A stretch of 64,000 nucleotides of DNA. Source: Porphyra umbilicalis. Its lineage: Eukaryota > Rhodophyta > Bangiophyceae > Bangiales > Bangiaceae. Numbering within the stretch: the stretch's first letter is position 1; every line of letters begins with the position of its first letter. The DNA is taken from positions 248,001 to 312,000 of the forward strand of contig KV918801.1 of assembly GCA_002049455.2 (NCBI GenBank), given 5' to 3'. This document shows positions 21,528 through 33,316 of this stretch, one piece after another. A program made the translations under genes and the position numbers. Under the pieces are notes generated by a model, which had not been told where the DNA came from, made no database searches, and was given only the letters and a program-made list of their open reading frames with translations.

Positions 21528-22877
21528 AGAACGGGTCCCTATGGACCTCGGCTACGCGGTCACAAGCATGGCTGGGCGTGCCGGGTTCGGCCAACACGTC
21601 GACGGAGCCCGGCAGGGCCTCGTACCGCGCGTGGATACGCAGAGTGTGCGCCCGAGCGCGGTTTCGTGTGAAAACCTCTTACAGATCTTGGTCAGCGATG
21701 ACCGGGACCCCATCGGCCCCCTCGGTCGGGCAAACGTGCAGATTTAACAAGCCGCTAGGCCGAAACTGGCGCAGCATCTCCGGTTCGGTGAACCGATCGA
21801 CATCGGGTCCGTCACCCGCGACAGCGTGAGCCGCGTGCGCCACGCCGTTGGCACTTCCGCCGTCCACCGCCATCGCTGCGGGATCGAACACACTGGTACC
21901 TGAGTGTTAACCCTCACCGCCTCCGTTCGTAGCCGCCTGGCTTGTCACCCGGGCCGCAAGGCAAGCCGCCCGCACCGCTGGCCGTTGACTCCCGCGCCGC
22001 CGGCCGGTGCCCCCCGCGCCGCCGGCCGCTGCCGCCCGCGCCGCGGGCCATTGCCGCCCGCGTCTCCAGGCCTTGCCGCCCCTGCTCACAACCTTGCCGC
22101 CCTTGCCTGCGGCCTTGCCGCTTTTGCCACCGCCGCGCGTAGCCGCTGGGCTTGCTACCGGCGCCAACGGGCTCGTCGCCGTCGCCGCCTGCCTTTTCGC
22201 CCTTGCCGCCCTTGCGCACCGCCGCCGAGCACGCCACTGCCCCCGGCCCCTCGCCCACGCTCACGAGGTCCTCAAGCTCGCGGTTGCCCACGTCACGGTG
22301 GTGCGCCCTAACTTAACTAATGCCCTTGGGCCTCAACCTGTGCGCGAGCACGATGACACTGGGTAGCCCCTTGCCGAAAAACTCGCAGACCCGCGCAAGA
22401 CACGGTGTCAACCGGCCGCAGGGTACGCACCCCCTCGGTACATCGGACCCGCGTCCCGGCTTTCGCCTTGTCGCCGGGGTAGTGGAACCCCTACGAAGCT
22501 GGCGCCACCCGCCACCGACGACGGAAACCGCAGCACGTGCTGCACAACACGCCTGCACACCGACGGGTCTTAAACCCGGCACCCGCCACCCGGCCCCATC
22601 ACCCGCACGCATGCGTTGACCCGCCTACGCGTAAGCGTCACTCTGACCCGTAGCGCTACCTGCTCTCCACACACGCGCGCGCGCGCGTGGTCGGACGGTC
22701 GCGACCGAGGCCGGCGAACCGCCACCTCCCCCCAATCGGGACGGATCGGCGCCCCTCCACGACTCCCGCCGCCCGAGCGGTTACGACCACGCGGGCCCGT
22801 AAGAGTCCGCGATCGCCCAATCGGGTGTCACCATCCTTGGATCTCACCGGGACGGTTCAAATCTCGCGTTTGAGGTA
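21528..22877. other. GC-rich internal region before the 3' LTR
   Basis: From 21900 to 22300 this is a low-complexity cgccgccc array. Short frames on both strands carry no motif. It is still inside the retrotransposon. Confidence 0.5.
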
Positions 22878-23280
22878 TGTAGCATATCTCTGCTCGCAAT
22901 TGGGAAATTGCCACATGTAGCCCCCTTGACCGGCCGAAGCCCATGTACTGAGAACATTGGCCTGTGGCATGACCTTTGGGGGGTTACTACTGCATTGTTC
23001 ATTTTTTATTGTTTGTTTGCGAGCCTATCTTATTTGTCTGCCGGCACTCATTACGGTCGATTCTAATCGGACGGTCAATCGACAGGTGCGCTCGTTTATA
23101 TTAAATATATAATCACCAGAGGTCCGGGGTCGCTGTCGTGGGCACCACCCGGCTCCCCATCGGATGCCCATCAACAAAAGGTCTTTCTTCCTCGTCACGA
23201 CGGCTATAGAACTCGCTCTATTGCCTGGCTACGGTCGGTCCCAATACACTGGTGATTGAACCAACGTTATTTATACCGCA
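22878..23280 (+). repeat. 3' LTR
   Basis: Starts TGTAGCATATCTCTGCTCGC and ends TTTATACCGCA, collinear with 13123-13516. It has an extra atatata beside the TATA-like motif. Confidence 0.9.
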
Positions 23281-23285
23281 ATCAT

Positions 23286-24108
23286 CGCCGTCGACGCGCA
23301 CCATTCTCGTCCCCCGCCCGCCCCCACCGTCGTCCCCCCCCCCCCTCTTCCGCATTGTCATATTCCCGCAGGCCCGTCATCGCCGCCCTCCGCCGCGCCG
23401 TTGTCGCGCCATCCCCCTCTCATTGCCGCACCTCCCCCGCCCCCCCCGGCGTCGCTACCGCCGCGCCCTAGGCGTCGTTGCGGCTGGCCACCCGGCCGAA
23501 TGGCCGGCTCACTTTCGGCGTCGTTGCCTCCCCGCCCCTTGCGTCATTTCCTCGACGACATCGGCGGCTTTCCCGACCCCCCCGCAGCGTTGTTGCTGCC
23601 TCTCTGTTTCTGCGCCGCCATCGTTGTGGTTGTGAGTATAGACAAGATAAGAAGCGGATATAGAAATACCTCATCTGCTTAGCCCAGACAGAGCTGTTGT
23701 GGTTTTACCCCCTCGAGCTCATCGACTTGCTTTCTCTAGCCGTGACATGTTGCTCTTGAGCAACTTTGCCACCAGCCACCTCTGTCGACCACGCCAGGCA
23801 CAGAGTTTTCCGCCCAAGTCGGGGTAGAGACTATGCCTTGGGCCGCTCCGGGGGGCCAAATACAAACCGCCCGACGGCCGTGTTCCCTCATGAACACACC
23901 TCTGGTATTCATCGGGGGCAGCCCGAGTTGCGTGGCTTCACACGGTCTCGGAGGGAACAGGCGTTTCCAAGATGGGCACGCTGTGCACGGCCCTGTCTCA
24001 AAAACAGAAGGCCCATCGTGTCGAGCTGTCAGCAGATCCGAGGCTTGACCAGACTTGGTAAGCTTACAGCCAGGTGAGCATTCCATCATCATTCTTTTGC
24101 ATCAGCTA
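23286..24108. other. no supported gene
   Basis: C-rich sequence to about 23620, then ordinary composition. No coding frame is convincing. Confidence 0.4.
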
Positions 24109-24238
24109 CAGTGCGTTCTTTTTATAAGAGAATTGTTTTGAAGAGAATATGGGTCGCGAGTCTTGCAATCCAGTCCGTGTAGGCCACTTTCATTCATATT
24201 GAGCTCAATCAGATGTCTCTTGCAACGAGAACGCACTG
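24109..24238 (+). mobile_element. CAGTGCG-family MITE, copy 2
   Basis: 130 bp, same family as 12550-12680 and the adjacent copy. TA precedes it; it is separated from copy 3 by only AA. The internal phrase aatatgggtcgcgagtctt is shared by all copies. Confidence 0.88.
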
Positions 24239-24240
24239 AA

Positions 24241-24370
24241 CAGTGCGTTCTCGTGACAAAAGAATCGTCTACACGGGAATATGGGTCGCGATTCTTCCAT
24301 TCCAGTCCGTGTTGGCCGCTTTCATTGATATTGGGCTGAATCAGCTGTCTCTTGTAACGAGAACGCACTG
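24241..24370 (+). mobile_element. CAGTGCG-family MITE, copy 3
   Basis: 130 bp with intact inverted ends (CAGTGCGTTCTCGTGACAAA... and ...TAACGAGAACGCACTG), followed by TA. It is head-to-tail with copy 2. Confidence 0.88.
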
Positions 24371-25087
24371 TATTGCGGTCTTCCCAATTTTGGCCGATCG
24401 GGTCAAAGTTAAGAGAGGGCAGATCAACTGCGGGTTTTCGAATGCTGAAAAGCTCACGTGAAGTTGCCACTTACAGTCGTTCCACCAAAAACCTAGGACA
24501 CCCGCGGGACCAATAGTTCCATCGACATCTCACATGTGCCTCTTCTGCTCCCCAATGCTATCTTTTTTAGACATGCGCTGTTGAAACTCCCTCGAACATG
24601 ACCAATCCACGATTACATCGGAGGCGCGGCGGGCCTGAGGGACCTTCTCAAGAGGGACATGGGCTTTCTGAAACAATATCTCCGAGACAGCTGAAGCTGC
24701 ATCGGATTTCGGAACTCGTGGCAGGTCCATTGCACGCCTGGCGCGAGAATGTCGCTTACGTTCACACGCGTTGGGCACTATCACGCATGGCAGCAAATTG
24801 TTCCCTCGATAGAATCTCCGGCCCTGCGCTCTCATTGGCGCGGAAGTCCACAAGGCACTGCCCACATTCTCGCTGATGTGGTGGACAAATGAGAGAGCGC
24901 CAGAGTGCCTCTATTGAGAACGGGCCCTCCAATAGATGCCTCACTTGTTACCGGCTCACACGCAGCGGGAACGCACGTTACCACTCACTGGAATTGCCCG
25001 TTGGAAGCCGTCGCCTGTGTTCGAGATAGGCTCATCACACGCAAGCTGGACTGACACACGAGGCAGCAAAAAACAGCAAGGCCTTCT
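24371..25087. other. no supported gene
   Basis: The first ~35 bp (tattgcggtcttcccaattt) resemble the terminal repeat of the MITE at 38897-39061, so a fragment of that family abuts the tandem MITEs. I see nothing else. Confidence 0.4.
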
Positions 25088-25354
25088 CGAGGGCCTTCAC
25101 TGGCCCCCCACGTCGGGGTGCCAGGCCCGTCGACCAATTTCGCTGTTGCGCCCGTGGCGCGCGTGCCAGGCGTCACACGTCCAGTGTCAATGATCAGAGC
25201 GCGGCCCCGGGCGTGTCGCCCACTTCGGCTGACAGCCCAGTGCGAGCAGGACAGAGACCAGTAGATCTCGTCCTCCGCGCCATTTCGAACCGCTGGCAAG
25301 TCCATTGCGAAATCATAGGGAATCGCAGCATCTTTTGACCCTATCTTGATCCCT
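25088..25354 (+). repeat. left arm of a ~267-bp inverted repeat
   Basis: Nearly identical to the reverse complement of 25733-26002, with a handful of differences (for example around 25180). The arms meet around a 378-bp spacer. Confidence 0.88.
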
Positions 25355-25732
25355 GCATGTGTTTATCTCAACGACACAGAGGGAATGCCCAAAGAACAAG
25401 GCAGATGACGCACGAAAAAGAAAGCAAGAAAAACGAATGCAAGACGAGACGAGAAACAGAAGTGATTGGAACAGCAGGGGGGGGGGGGGGGGGGGGCGGA
25501 GCGTGGGGCGGCAGGGGGGGGGGTCGGGGGGACGCCTCGGTCGCAGCCGCGGCGACGGCGACGTCGGCGGTGGGGAGGGGGGTGGGGGGGCTGCGGATCG
25601 CGGCGACGACGTGGTCCGAATCGACGACGCCGGCGTCCCGTCGACATCTGCGTTCTGATTGTCACAAATTTGATCATGTGACCTCGACCGACCCAGAACG
25701 GGCCTGTGATCTGGACCGTCGTGCAATCGGTC
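25355..25732. other. spacer of the inverted repeat, with a poly-G tract
   Basis: Contains a long G run at about 25480-25496 and GC-rich ggcggcgacg repeats. No gene. Confidence 0.6.
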
Positions 25733-26002
25733 AGGGATCAAGATAGGGTCAAAAGATGCTGCGATTCCCTATGATTTCGCAATGGACTTGCCAGCGGTTC
25801 GAAATGGCGCGGAGGACGAGATCTACTGGTCTCTGTCCTGCTCGCACTGGGCTGTCAGCCGAAGTGGGCGACACGCCCGGGGCCGCGCTCTGATCATTGA
25901 CACTGGAAGTGAGACGCCTGGCACGCGCGCCACGGGCGCAACAGCGAAATTGGTCGACGGGCCTGGCACCCCGACGTGGGGGGCTAGTGAAGGCCATGGA
26001 GA
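25733..26002 (-). repeat. right arm of the ~267-bp inverted repeat
   Basis: Mirror of 25088-25354, beginning agggatcaagatagggtcaa. A transcript through both arms would form a long hairpin. Confidence 0.88.
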
Positions 26003-26724
26003 CCTCTTCGATGTCATGCGTTGCCGTGTGTGATGGAGCACCCAAAATCTATTGAGCACAGAAGTGGGTTTGAGGCTTTTTCTGGGACACGTCACTTAAT
26101 TTTAGCCGCGCTTGCAAGAAACCAGGAACATATGGGACGCACTTTTGATGTCGGCCGAGTGCTAGGTTTTTTGTGGAACAACTTTATGTGCTGACCTGTC
26201 CCTTATGAAGCCTTCTTGAATGATCATTTTGGGTATATCTTCCTCTATTTTCGTCGTTCTGGACACCGTCGTTGAGAAGATCCGCACACCTGTCCATTTA
26301 CATGCTACTTCAGCGCGTCCAGAAACCACTCAGCTCCGCACTTACGTGACGTGGTCGCATGCGTGCACGTCGCTTGTGGGACCACTTTGCACAGAAGTCG
26401 GGCATTGGACAGAAGACGGCGTTTTCTGAGGCAAGCTGTCCTGCCAAGGCACGGTGCGCAAGAAAATTGTCCAACGGTGCCGATCAGCACGAGTCAACGA
26501 GGCAGATCCAGGCATTTTGCGGCTGTTTACGGGCCCAGAGGACCCGACCTTGCAGTGCTGACATCGGTGTTCGTGAGTTCATCGTGCAACTACGCCATCC
26601 CGCCGCGGACTCATTCACCTTGCCTCTCTCACTGCTGCTGCCCCCCCCCTTCGGAGCACCCTCCGGCGCCTACACCTCGACTGTGCTCCCCACTTTCCCA
26701 CTCCTCACCCCAGCACGCTTTGCA

Positions 26725-27867
26725 ATGAAGTTTGCCGAGACGGGCCAGCACCTTGTCCGCACGGTGCTCGTGGAGGGCAGTACCGTGGCTGCGGCCTCCC
26801 GCTGTTTGGGTTTGTCTGTGCGGTCGGCGTCGCGGTGCCTAAGCTACTTTAGCCACACCGGCGGCGATTGTCACTACGCGCCTGAGCGATGGAACCGGCA
26901 CACGGACAATGCCCCCGACGACCCGTGGCTGCGCGCCGCGGTACTGACGGCCGTCGACGACCAGCCAGAGATCTTCCTCGACGAGATCGCGGACGCCGTG
27001 AACTACCTGGCGGAGGAGGTGGGCGCGGGAGTTGTGGGGTCATCCGTTCCTGTGGGGAGAATCCTTTCCCGGAACGACCTCACCCGCAAGGTCATTGAGC
27101 GCGACTTCATAATGCGCAAAGAGGAGTAGCGCGCTTTGTGGTTGAAGGCGCAGTGAAGAATCCCCCTGCGCTGTCGCGTCTACGTTGACGAGGCCCACCG
27201 AGTAGGGCCGGTGGCAGAGCGCCGCTGGGCATGGTCATTGCGCGGCACGCGTGCTTAGTGTTACGTTCAGGCTAACCCCGGCGTGCGCACGAGCTTTTTT
27301 GTAGCGATGGATCATTACCAGGTTCTTGACTGAATTGTGACGCGCCCTCCACCTGTTCAGACGTCTGCTGACTTTCTACCGTTTGTGACCAACTTTCTGC
27401 TGCCACGTATGCGCACTGTATGGGAGGGGCTGGCGTGGGAACAGCAGCCCGACAGGTGCGTTTTGGTGTTGGACAATGCTTGTATTCAAGATGAAGTGTC
27501 TCTTAAGCAGGGGTTGTCAGAATACGGTTTTTTGGCCGTATACCGGCCAAAATACGGATATAATCCAGAATATGTCGCAGAATATTCGTCCATGATTGTC
27601 CATTGAAGAAAAAAATACCACCTATGGGATGCTCTGGACGTCACTAAATCAATATCCCGAGCTGCTCGGGCAGCATGATGTCGGATGTAGTCGTTTTGTT
27701 TGCAATTACAGTAGCCCCGGATATCGGATATTTATCCTGACAACCCTTTTAAGGTGCTGCGCGACGCCGGGTTTTTTTTTTTGTCCTTGCCACTGTACTC
27801 TCCTGGCTTCAACCCCATCGAGGTTGTTTTCTCTGTAGGGAGCACTTGGCTGTGTCGGTGCTCGTGA
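26725..27867 (+). pseudogene. Tc1-like DDE transposase pseudogene
   Basis: The ATG at 26725 starts an HTH region (KFAETGQHLVRTVLVEGSTV ... GLSVRSASRCL), followed by GRILSRNDLTRKVIERDF, typical of Tc1/IS630-type transposases before the catalytic core. The first frame stops at 27129. Beyond it the core continues in broken frames: VYVDEAHR (first Asp, about 27180-27203), VLVLDNACIQDEVSLK (second Asp, 27460-27507), then after a 241-bp insertion LRDAG...LYSPGFNPIEVVFSVGST (Glu, to about 27850), ending at TGA 27865-27867. So the gene has lost function through stops, frame breaks and an insertion. Confidence 0.82.
27508..27748. mobile_element. 241-bp TIR element with TTAA(G) target duplication
   Basis: It begins CAGGGGTTGTCAGAATA and ends TATCCTGACAACCCTT, an inverted pair, and is flanked by TTAAG (27503-27507 and 27749-27753). 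Removing it reconnects the transposase reading VSLK with VLRDAG, which confirms the insertion. TTAA duplication is the hallmark of piggyBac- or Kolobok-type transposases (family knowledge). The inside is AT-rich, with repeated ccggatat/gaatat motifs. Confidence 0.85.
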
Positions 27868-28054
27868 CCAGCTCAGTTCAACTCGTGGCCGATGCTCACC
27901 ATCGACGCAATGTTCCCGCGCATTTTCAGAAGGATGTGCCAAGGGTTCGTTCGTTCAGCGGTCCTGCGCAACAAGATATGCGTTCCCTGAGCTTGAATAA
28001 ACGTAGGCGTCCCACCCCTCCACGACGCATTAAGAGAAATGGAGCGCTGGCGGC

Positions 28055-28465
28055 GGCGGCGCGCCGCCGATCGTGGCTTCCGCCGCCGCCGCGGGGTTCA
28101 ACAGCCCCCCGCGGCGGCGGCCGCACCCGCGCCGCCGCCGACCGCTCCGCTGCCACCCGCCAACAGCCCCCCCCCTCCTCACGCCGACACGGACGCGCCG
28201 CGCTTGCCGCCGTCGCCGCTGCCGCCGCACGTGCCGCCGCCGCCGTCGCGCCGCCACCGCGCCGGCAAGAAGCGGCCGGTCGGCGGTGCCGAGGAGGCCG
28301 GGGGCGGCGGCGCCAAAAAACGACGCCGCGCCCGAGTGGTCGCGCGTCGGCGGCGGCGGTGCCCCGTTGATCGTGGCGTCTGCCGCCGCCGCGGGGCTCG
28401 CCGGCCCCCCGCGGCGGTGGCCGCTTTCGCGCCGCTGCCGCCCGCTCCGCCGCCACCCGCCAACA
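28055..28465 (+). repeat. direct repeat of ~105 bp in GC-rich spacer
   Basis: The sequences at about 28055-28162 and 28352-28467 match (gatcgtggc...gccgccgccgcggggctc...cacccgccaacag), separated by about 190 bp of CCG-rich DNA. Reading frames over it are Arg/Ala/Pro low complexity and are not called as genes. Confidence 0.6.
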
Positions 28466-28728
28466 GATAATCTCCGATGTGCGGAGGGAGGCTGGTGTCA
28501 GACCCCGGAAGGTCGGCAAATGCGGGGTGGGGGGGGGCGGGGGGCGCTCGAGGTGGTCGGCTGGTGATTATCTCGGGCGCGTGTGTGTGCCTCGTGACAG
28601 AGTGAGCGCCACCGGCGACTGTCGAGCCGCAGGTGCTGGCGCTGGCTTCGGCTGCTGACGGGGGGGGATGTGGGGGATTTGAAATGCACAGAGTAGAGGT
28701 TTACGAAGAAGATTGACACCCAACGAAG

Positions 28729-29740
28729 TCACAGAGAAGCGGCCCATGCGCTCGATTTTGCGTCGAGGTCCTTGAAGAAACGACACATGTCCTTGTCTCC
28801 CCCGCGCATTTCCACAATAAACTGCTTCATAGATGCACGCACAGCGGGCACAATCAACTGCACTCTCGCGGCGCACGCCAACAGCTCTGCACACATGAGG
28901 TCACACGAAAACGTCTTGTTGGCCACCAAAGCTCCCGTGTACATCTTATCGGGACCAACGAAGGCAGCAAATGCATCCTTCACCTTGCCCGAGTCACCTG
29001 CCGCGTCGGGCAAGCCCACGTATTGCACGGCGGCGCGCTTCAGCCCCTTACCCTTGATCTTAAAAAACGGACTGGCCAATCCAAGAACCTCGGCATCCGC
29101 CCCCAACCTCGCTCCCCCAGGTCCCTCCTCCTTCTCGCGTCGACGCTGCTCCCCTCGAATCGTCGCCGAGTACTTCGGCAGCTTCTTGAACTGCTCCTGG
29201 AGGGCGGGGGCGACGCTAGCCCGACGCCCGCTCACGTCTACTGCCGTCAACGCGCCCGGCGGCGGCACTGAGCGCTGGCCGCTGCTCTGACCCGCAGAAT
29301 CGGCCGCAAAGGCCCCGAAGAAACGGGCCGCCGATCGCGATACCCCATCATATTGTGGCGCTGCAGCAATACGGTGAGACGTGCGCACCGCGGGAGACGC
29401 CGCCGCTCCACCCAAACCAGTCAGTTCCACAATTTCGGCGTGCGCAATGTGCGTCTGAAAACATGTTCCATCTCATGACACGAGCGCCGCCAGTTGCCGC
29501 TTGTTCCCGTGAGCCGCCTTGTTTTTCTCCCACTGTGTTGGGCTCACATTGTTCACGTCCGGGGCCATGCGCACGTGCATGTCCTCCAAGTTGTGCTCCG
29601 CGCATCCGTATTTTGGCACGACGCCCCGACGCACGTTTTCCTTCAACGTGTCTGCTCCGTGCCCTTTCTTGTCGCATACCGGACACGCGGCAGAGCATTG
29701 GCGGCACGACCTGTCGTTGCAATCGCACAGGATTTCAGGT
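28729..29740 (-). CDS. hypothetical protein with N-terminal cysteine cluster
   Basis: The downstream frame (29430 to 28729) has a convincing C-terminal half: FFKIKGKGLKRAAVQYVGLP, KVKDAFAAFVGPDKMYTGAL, FSCDLMCAELLACAARVQL and MRGGDKDMCRFFKDLDAKSS. Its apparent start is GTG. Upstream on the same strand, 29740-29500 encodes CDCNDRSCRQCSAACPVC and DKKGHGADTL, a Cys-rich, probably zinc-binding start. One TGA at about 29470 lies between the parts, close to a tttcag that could be a 3' splice site, so a spliced gene is possible. The family is not recognised; a transposon-encoded DNA-binding protein is one option. Confidence 0.45.
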
Positions 29741-32700
29741 GCGTTGGCAATCGGGCATCGTTAAAAATCGTGGTCCGTCAGGCGGCAGACGCCGCACCGC
29801 CGGACTTGGACGACATCCGCCAGAAAAAGAAGGACAGAAGATCAAACACATCCAAATAAAATTCATCCATACGCAGCGTACGAGCGGGAGCACAAGAGTC
29901 AGGCGGTGCGCGCGCTACACGATGCCACAACCAAGGCGTCACTTTACTCGTCACCGCAAAGGCTCTTCCCAATGGGACTCGCCAGAAAGGAAAATGAACA
30001 ACAATAGCATCAGGAATCATTCCTGTGGGTGAGGACGAGCCGTCTTTCGACAGCTTTCCGCCAGTGCCTGCAGGCTCCATGGCGAGGCACGCCGCACACT
30101 CACCCAGTGACGACGCGGTGGCAAAAATAGAGGCGGTGACGAGGCTCTGGGAGCATCAATAGGCTGTCAAGCGGTGTGGTCGCCCGGTGTCGTGGTTTGG
30201 GACAGGCCGTCGCAGTTGCTGTCAGCGGCGCTAAAAATCATAAGCTGTGTGGACCACAGCTCGTCTTTCCAAGCGCTGCTAGCAGATGGTGTGCGATGAC
30301 GACGGCGTCGCCAAAATGCGAGCATTGCGCAACTTGGAACGACAATGTCAATCGACTAAAACTGACGGTCACTCTTGATAGTTACATGAAAACATCGGAG
30401 TTGTTCGTGATGAGTAAAGTCCCTATCTTGACCTTGACTTTGACCAGGTCGGCCGAAATTGAGAAAACAGCAGTACTTGTGCCAGAAAGGTGCAGCACTT
30501 GTCGTCCTGTTCCTTGGCTTCACACGAAGACTGCTCCGCTGTCATTCATGGATCGCGTGCTGTGATTGGCCCAGTTGATGCCAAATTCACTCAGATGACT
30601 GTGCAGTTGGTGTCAGAAGGCAGTTCTGGGTCAGTCTTGCCGGGTCGGTCGACCTTCCTGGGCGCAAATTCTCATACTAAGTCCAAGGAGACACCGTTTG
30701 TCTGGGAAGGACGCTTGCTCATGGAGTGCATCCGAAATTGAGAGAGTCATTGAACGTGACAGGCAAGCGGACCACTTCCGGGAGGTTGACGGGTGGCTGT
30801 CGAATCATTAGAGCAACCCCAATAACTTCGGCCCCATTCTCCATTTTACCCGATCTGGGGTGACACGTGTGGCCCTCTCAGTGGGGAGACTATTCTGGAG
30901 TCCCCATATCCTGAGAGGCGGTACGTAATGGGCGGCATCGACCGTCCAAACCATCAAGGCCGAAGGGATGTTCGGGTCTACTTTGCTGGACTACACTCTA
31001 CCCAAAAGGGACCATTGGCTGTTCAGAGAAGGACCGAACTTCTAGGGACGACAAAGCTGTCCCGTGTCGACTGGAGATCTCCCACAGAACCCGGGCAAAG
31101 ACCCTCGAAAATGGAATCAAGCACGCCACGTCGACACAAAGAATTGAACGACAGGTCGCAATACGAGGCTAAACGTAACCGAATTGTGCGCAATACGTCG
31201 TAGCATAAGGTGAACGCAAAGACATGTGGCAGTGCCCCGTTTCGTCCAATAAAGCTATCTGTTGCGGATGCCTCTCGCAGGCAATGACGTGTACTGCAGG
31301 AGGCGTATCACCCACAATTTGGGTTGCGCCTGTGTTGTCAGCAGATGCTGAGAGCGGATGAAGGTGCTGAACAGGCCCGACAGGGACCCTCTCATGTGGT
31401 GTGGAACGCACGATGTTGCGGCCTCGAAGGTGTCCACCATGAAAAGCGGATCTGGTGAGCCTCTCTCGTAATGACTTTTTAATTTTCAGGCCGAAGGGGC
31501 GCTGTCTGATTGGCCTTCGCGGAAAATCAATCGTTCAACCAGACAGACCTCCACGGGCTTCGGCGGAATTGGAGCATTTTAGAACTCTGAGGTCGTAGAT
31601 TGGGCTCGATTTGGGCCAAGATCGATTCGACATCATTTAATCAATCACAGCGGATCGCGCGGATCATCACGAGAGGACGATCTGGTGATTCACCGGGACA
31701 CTGGACGGACAGCGAGCGGGCGCTGTGCAGCAATGAGTGGCTCGGCGAAGTTGTCGGGCAGCCATCAATCGGCGTCACGTAGGTGGGCCGTCTGCGCATC
31801 GTGAAAAGACACGCGCGTGGGCGGGGCGTGAAGAAGCGGTTGGCAGCCAGCTGTCGGACGGTGGCCGAGCCCTATACGAGGCGTGGCGAGCTACACTGTT
31901 GCTCTGTGGGTGTGGCACGCCTCACAAAACTCAGATTTCAAGGCTTTTTGACAGTCCCCCGACGCGTAAATCCGTTTCTGGACCCCTCTTGCACGGGCCC
32001 TGCAGCCTACAGGCGGTGGCCCGCTGTCGGAGGTGTCAGTCGGCGAGGCGTGGGCCACGCTGCCCGCGTGCGGGGCGGGCGCCGGGCGCCACTCGTCGCA
32101 CGGTGGGCGGGCCCGGGAGGCATCCAGTCTGTTGCCCGCCCCCCCAGGTACCGTTTCGGCCGACCTGGGGCACTCTTCGCGCGTCCGTGACCGCCGCCTG
32201 ACCGATTTCTACCCAGCGCGGTCAGGCCCAGGGGACACGCAGGCTGTCGTTCCCCACTCTTAGCGACGAATATGGGGTCCTGGCGCAGCCCGTGGGCTGA
32301 TCCGCTGTTCGACGCTTTTCCGCGGAGAGCAGGCCGACATGGGCGGCACGCGGGTTGTGGTCCGCAGCCGCACACAGCGATATAAGGGATCGATCGCAGT
32401 GTTCTCACGTGCGCGTGGGTGCCTGAGGCAGTGCGTGCGTGGCGTCCTCTGGCGGCCCTGGCGGCCTCCCTCTGGTGTTAGCGCTCGTGTGGCGCCCATT
32501 CCCCACCCCGGGCCTCCCCTCCCTCCGACTATGACGCGCGGGAAGAGTGCGAAAGACTCTTAAAGGCGACGCGCCCAACGCAACCGTAGCGCTCCTTTCC
32601 TCCCGCGCTCCCCTCCCTGTACCTGCGAGGGCCCCTGTGACCATCTCAACGTGCATGCCCTCCCTCCTCCCCCCCCTCCACCTCCCATGCCGCGCGCGAG

Positions 32701-33316
32701 GCAGGGGGGACTTCCCCCCCCCCCGGCTTTGGTGATGGCAACGATGAAGGGCTGCCGCATCAACGTAACGGCCGCAGTCCATCTATCGTCGTGATCGTGA
32801 ACGTAGCGACCCCGGCGACCCCGACCAACAGCGGCACGCAATTCGGCCCCGCGGAGCTTGAGACCTGGACAGAGGGCATCACGCCCCCCCTGACCCGGTG
32901 CGCCGACCTCTCTCTCCTGGCAGTGGACGCGGCCGGCCGCCTTTGAGCCCTCCTCGACGCCCACTCGGTTTCCTGCCCGTCCCGACACGCCCGCCACTGA
33001 GAAAATCGCCGGGCGCCCCGCCTGGCCCGCCAAGAGGTCGCCATGACTTGCCGAGGGGTGGAACCTTCTTCCGTCCGATTTGTCCACCGCGCCATCCGCC
33101 GGGCCCGCCTGGACCAACCGGGCGCCACACGTCCCTGCCTTAGGCTGGTGGCTTCCGCCGCCCATGGACCTCGCCGCGCCGGCCGCCGGGCCTTTTTGGC
33201 CTGCCCAGGCGCTGCCCGTCGCCGCCAGGGGGTTTCAACAATCACCGCCCCTGGAGCGTGCTTAGTCGTTCGCTGGGGCCCCTTTTTGGTGCTCCGTGTT
33301 TACCGTCTGATACGGG
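29741..33316. other. no supported gene
   Basis: Composition is mixed. A minus-strand frame with ATG at 30080 (about 100 aa) has no motif, and 31900-33200 is GC-rich with several empty frames. I see no RNA gene and no clear TIR element. Confidence 0.4.

Larger units (their letters stand above)
13123..23280 (+). mobile_element. Ty3/gypsy LTR retrotransposon (chromovirus), complete but dead
   Basis: Two direct LTRs bound a 10,158-bp element. Flanking 5-mers are accat (13118-13122) and atcat (23281-23285), a target duplication with one change. Internal order: primer site, gag with zinc knuckle, aspartic protease, reverse transcriptase, RNase H, integrase, chromodomain, an extra frame, a long antisense frame, 3' LTR. 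Integrase downstream of RT and a C-terminal chromodomain identify a Ty3/gypsy chromovirus (family knowledge). About a dozen in-frame stops and LTRs that differ at roughly one base in nine over the first 230 bp (counted by eye) indicate an old, inactive copy. Confidence 0.92.

Noticed and set aside
28039-28519. Arg/Ala-rich protein with internal repeats
   Set aside because: Caused by the 105-bp direct repeat of CCG-rich DNA.
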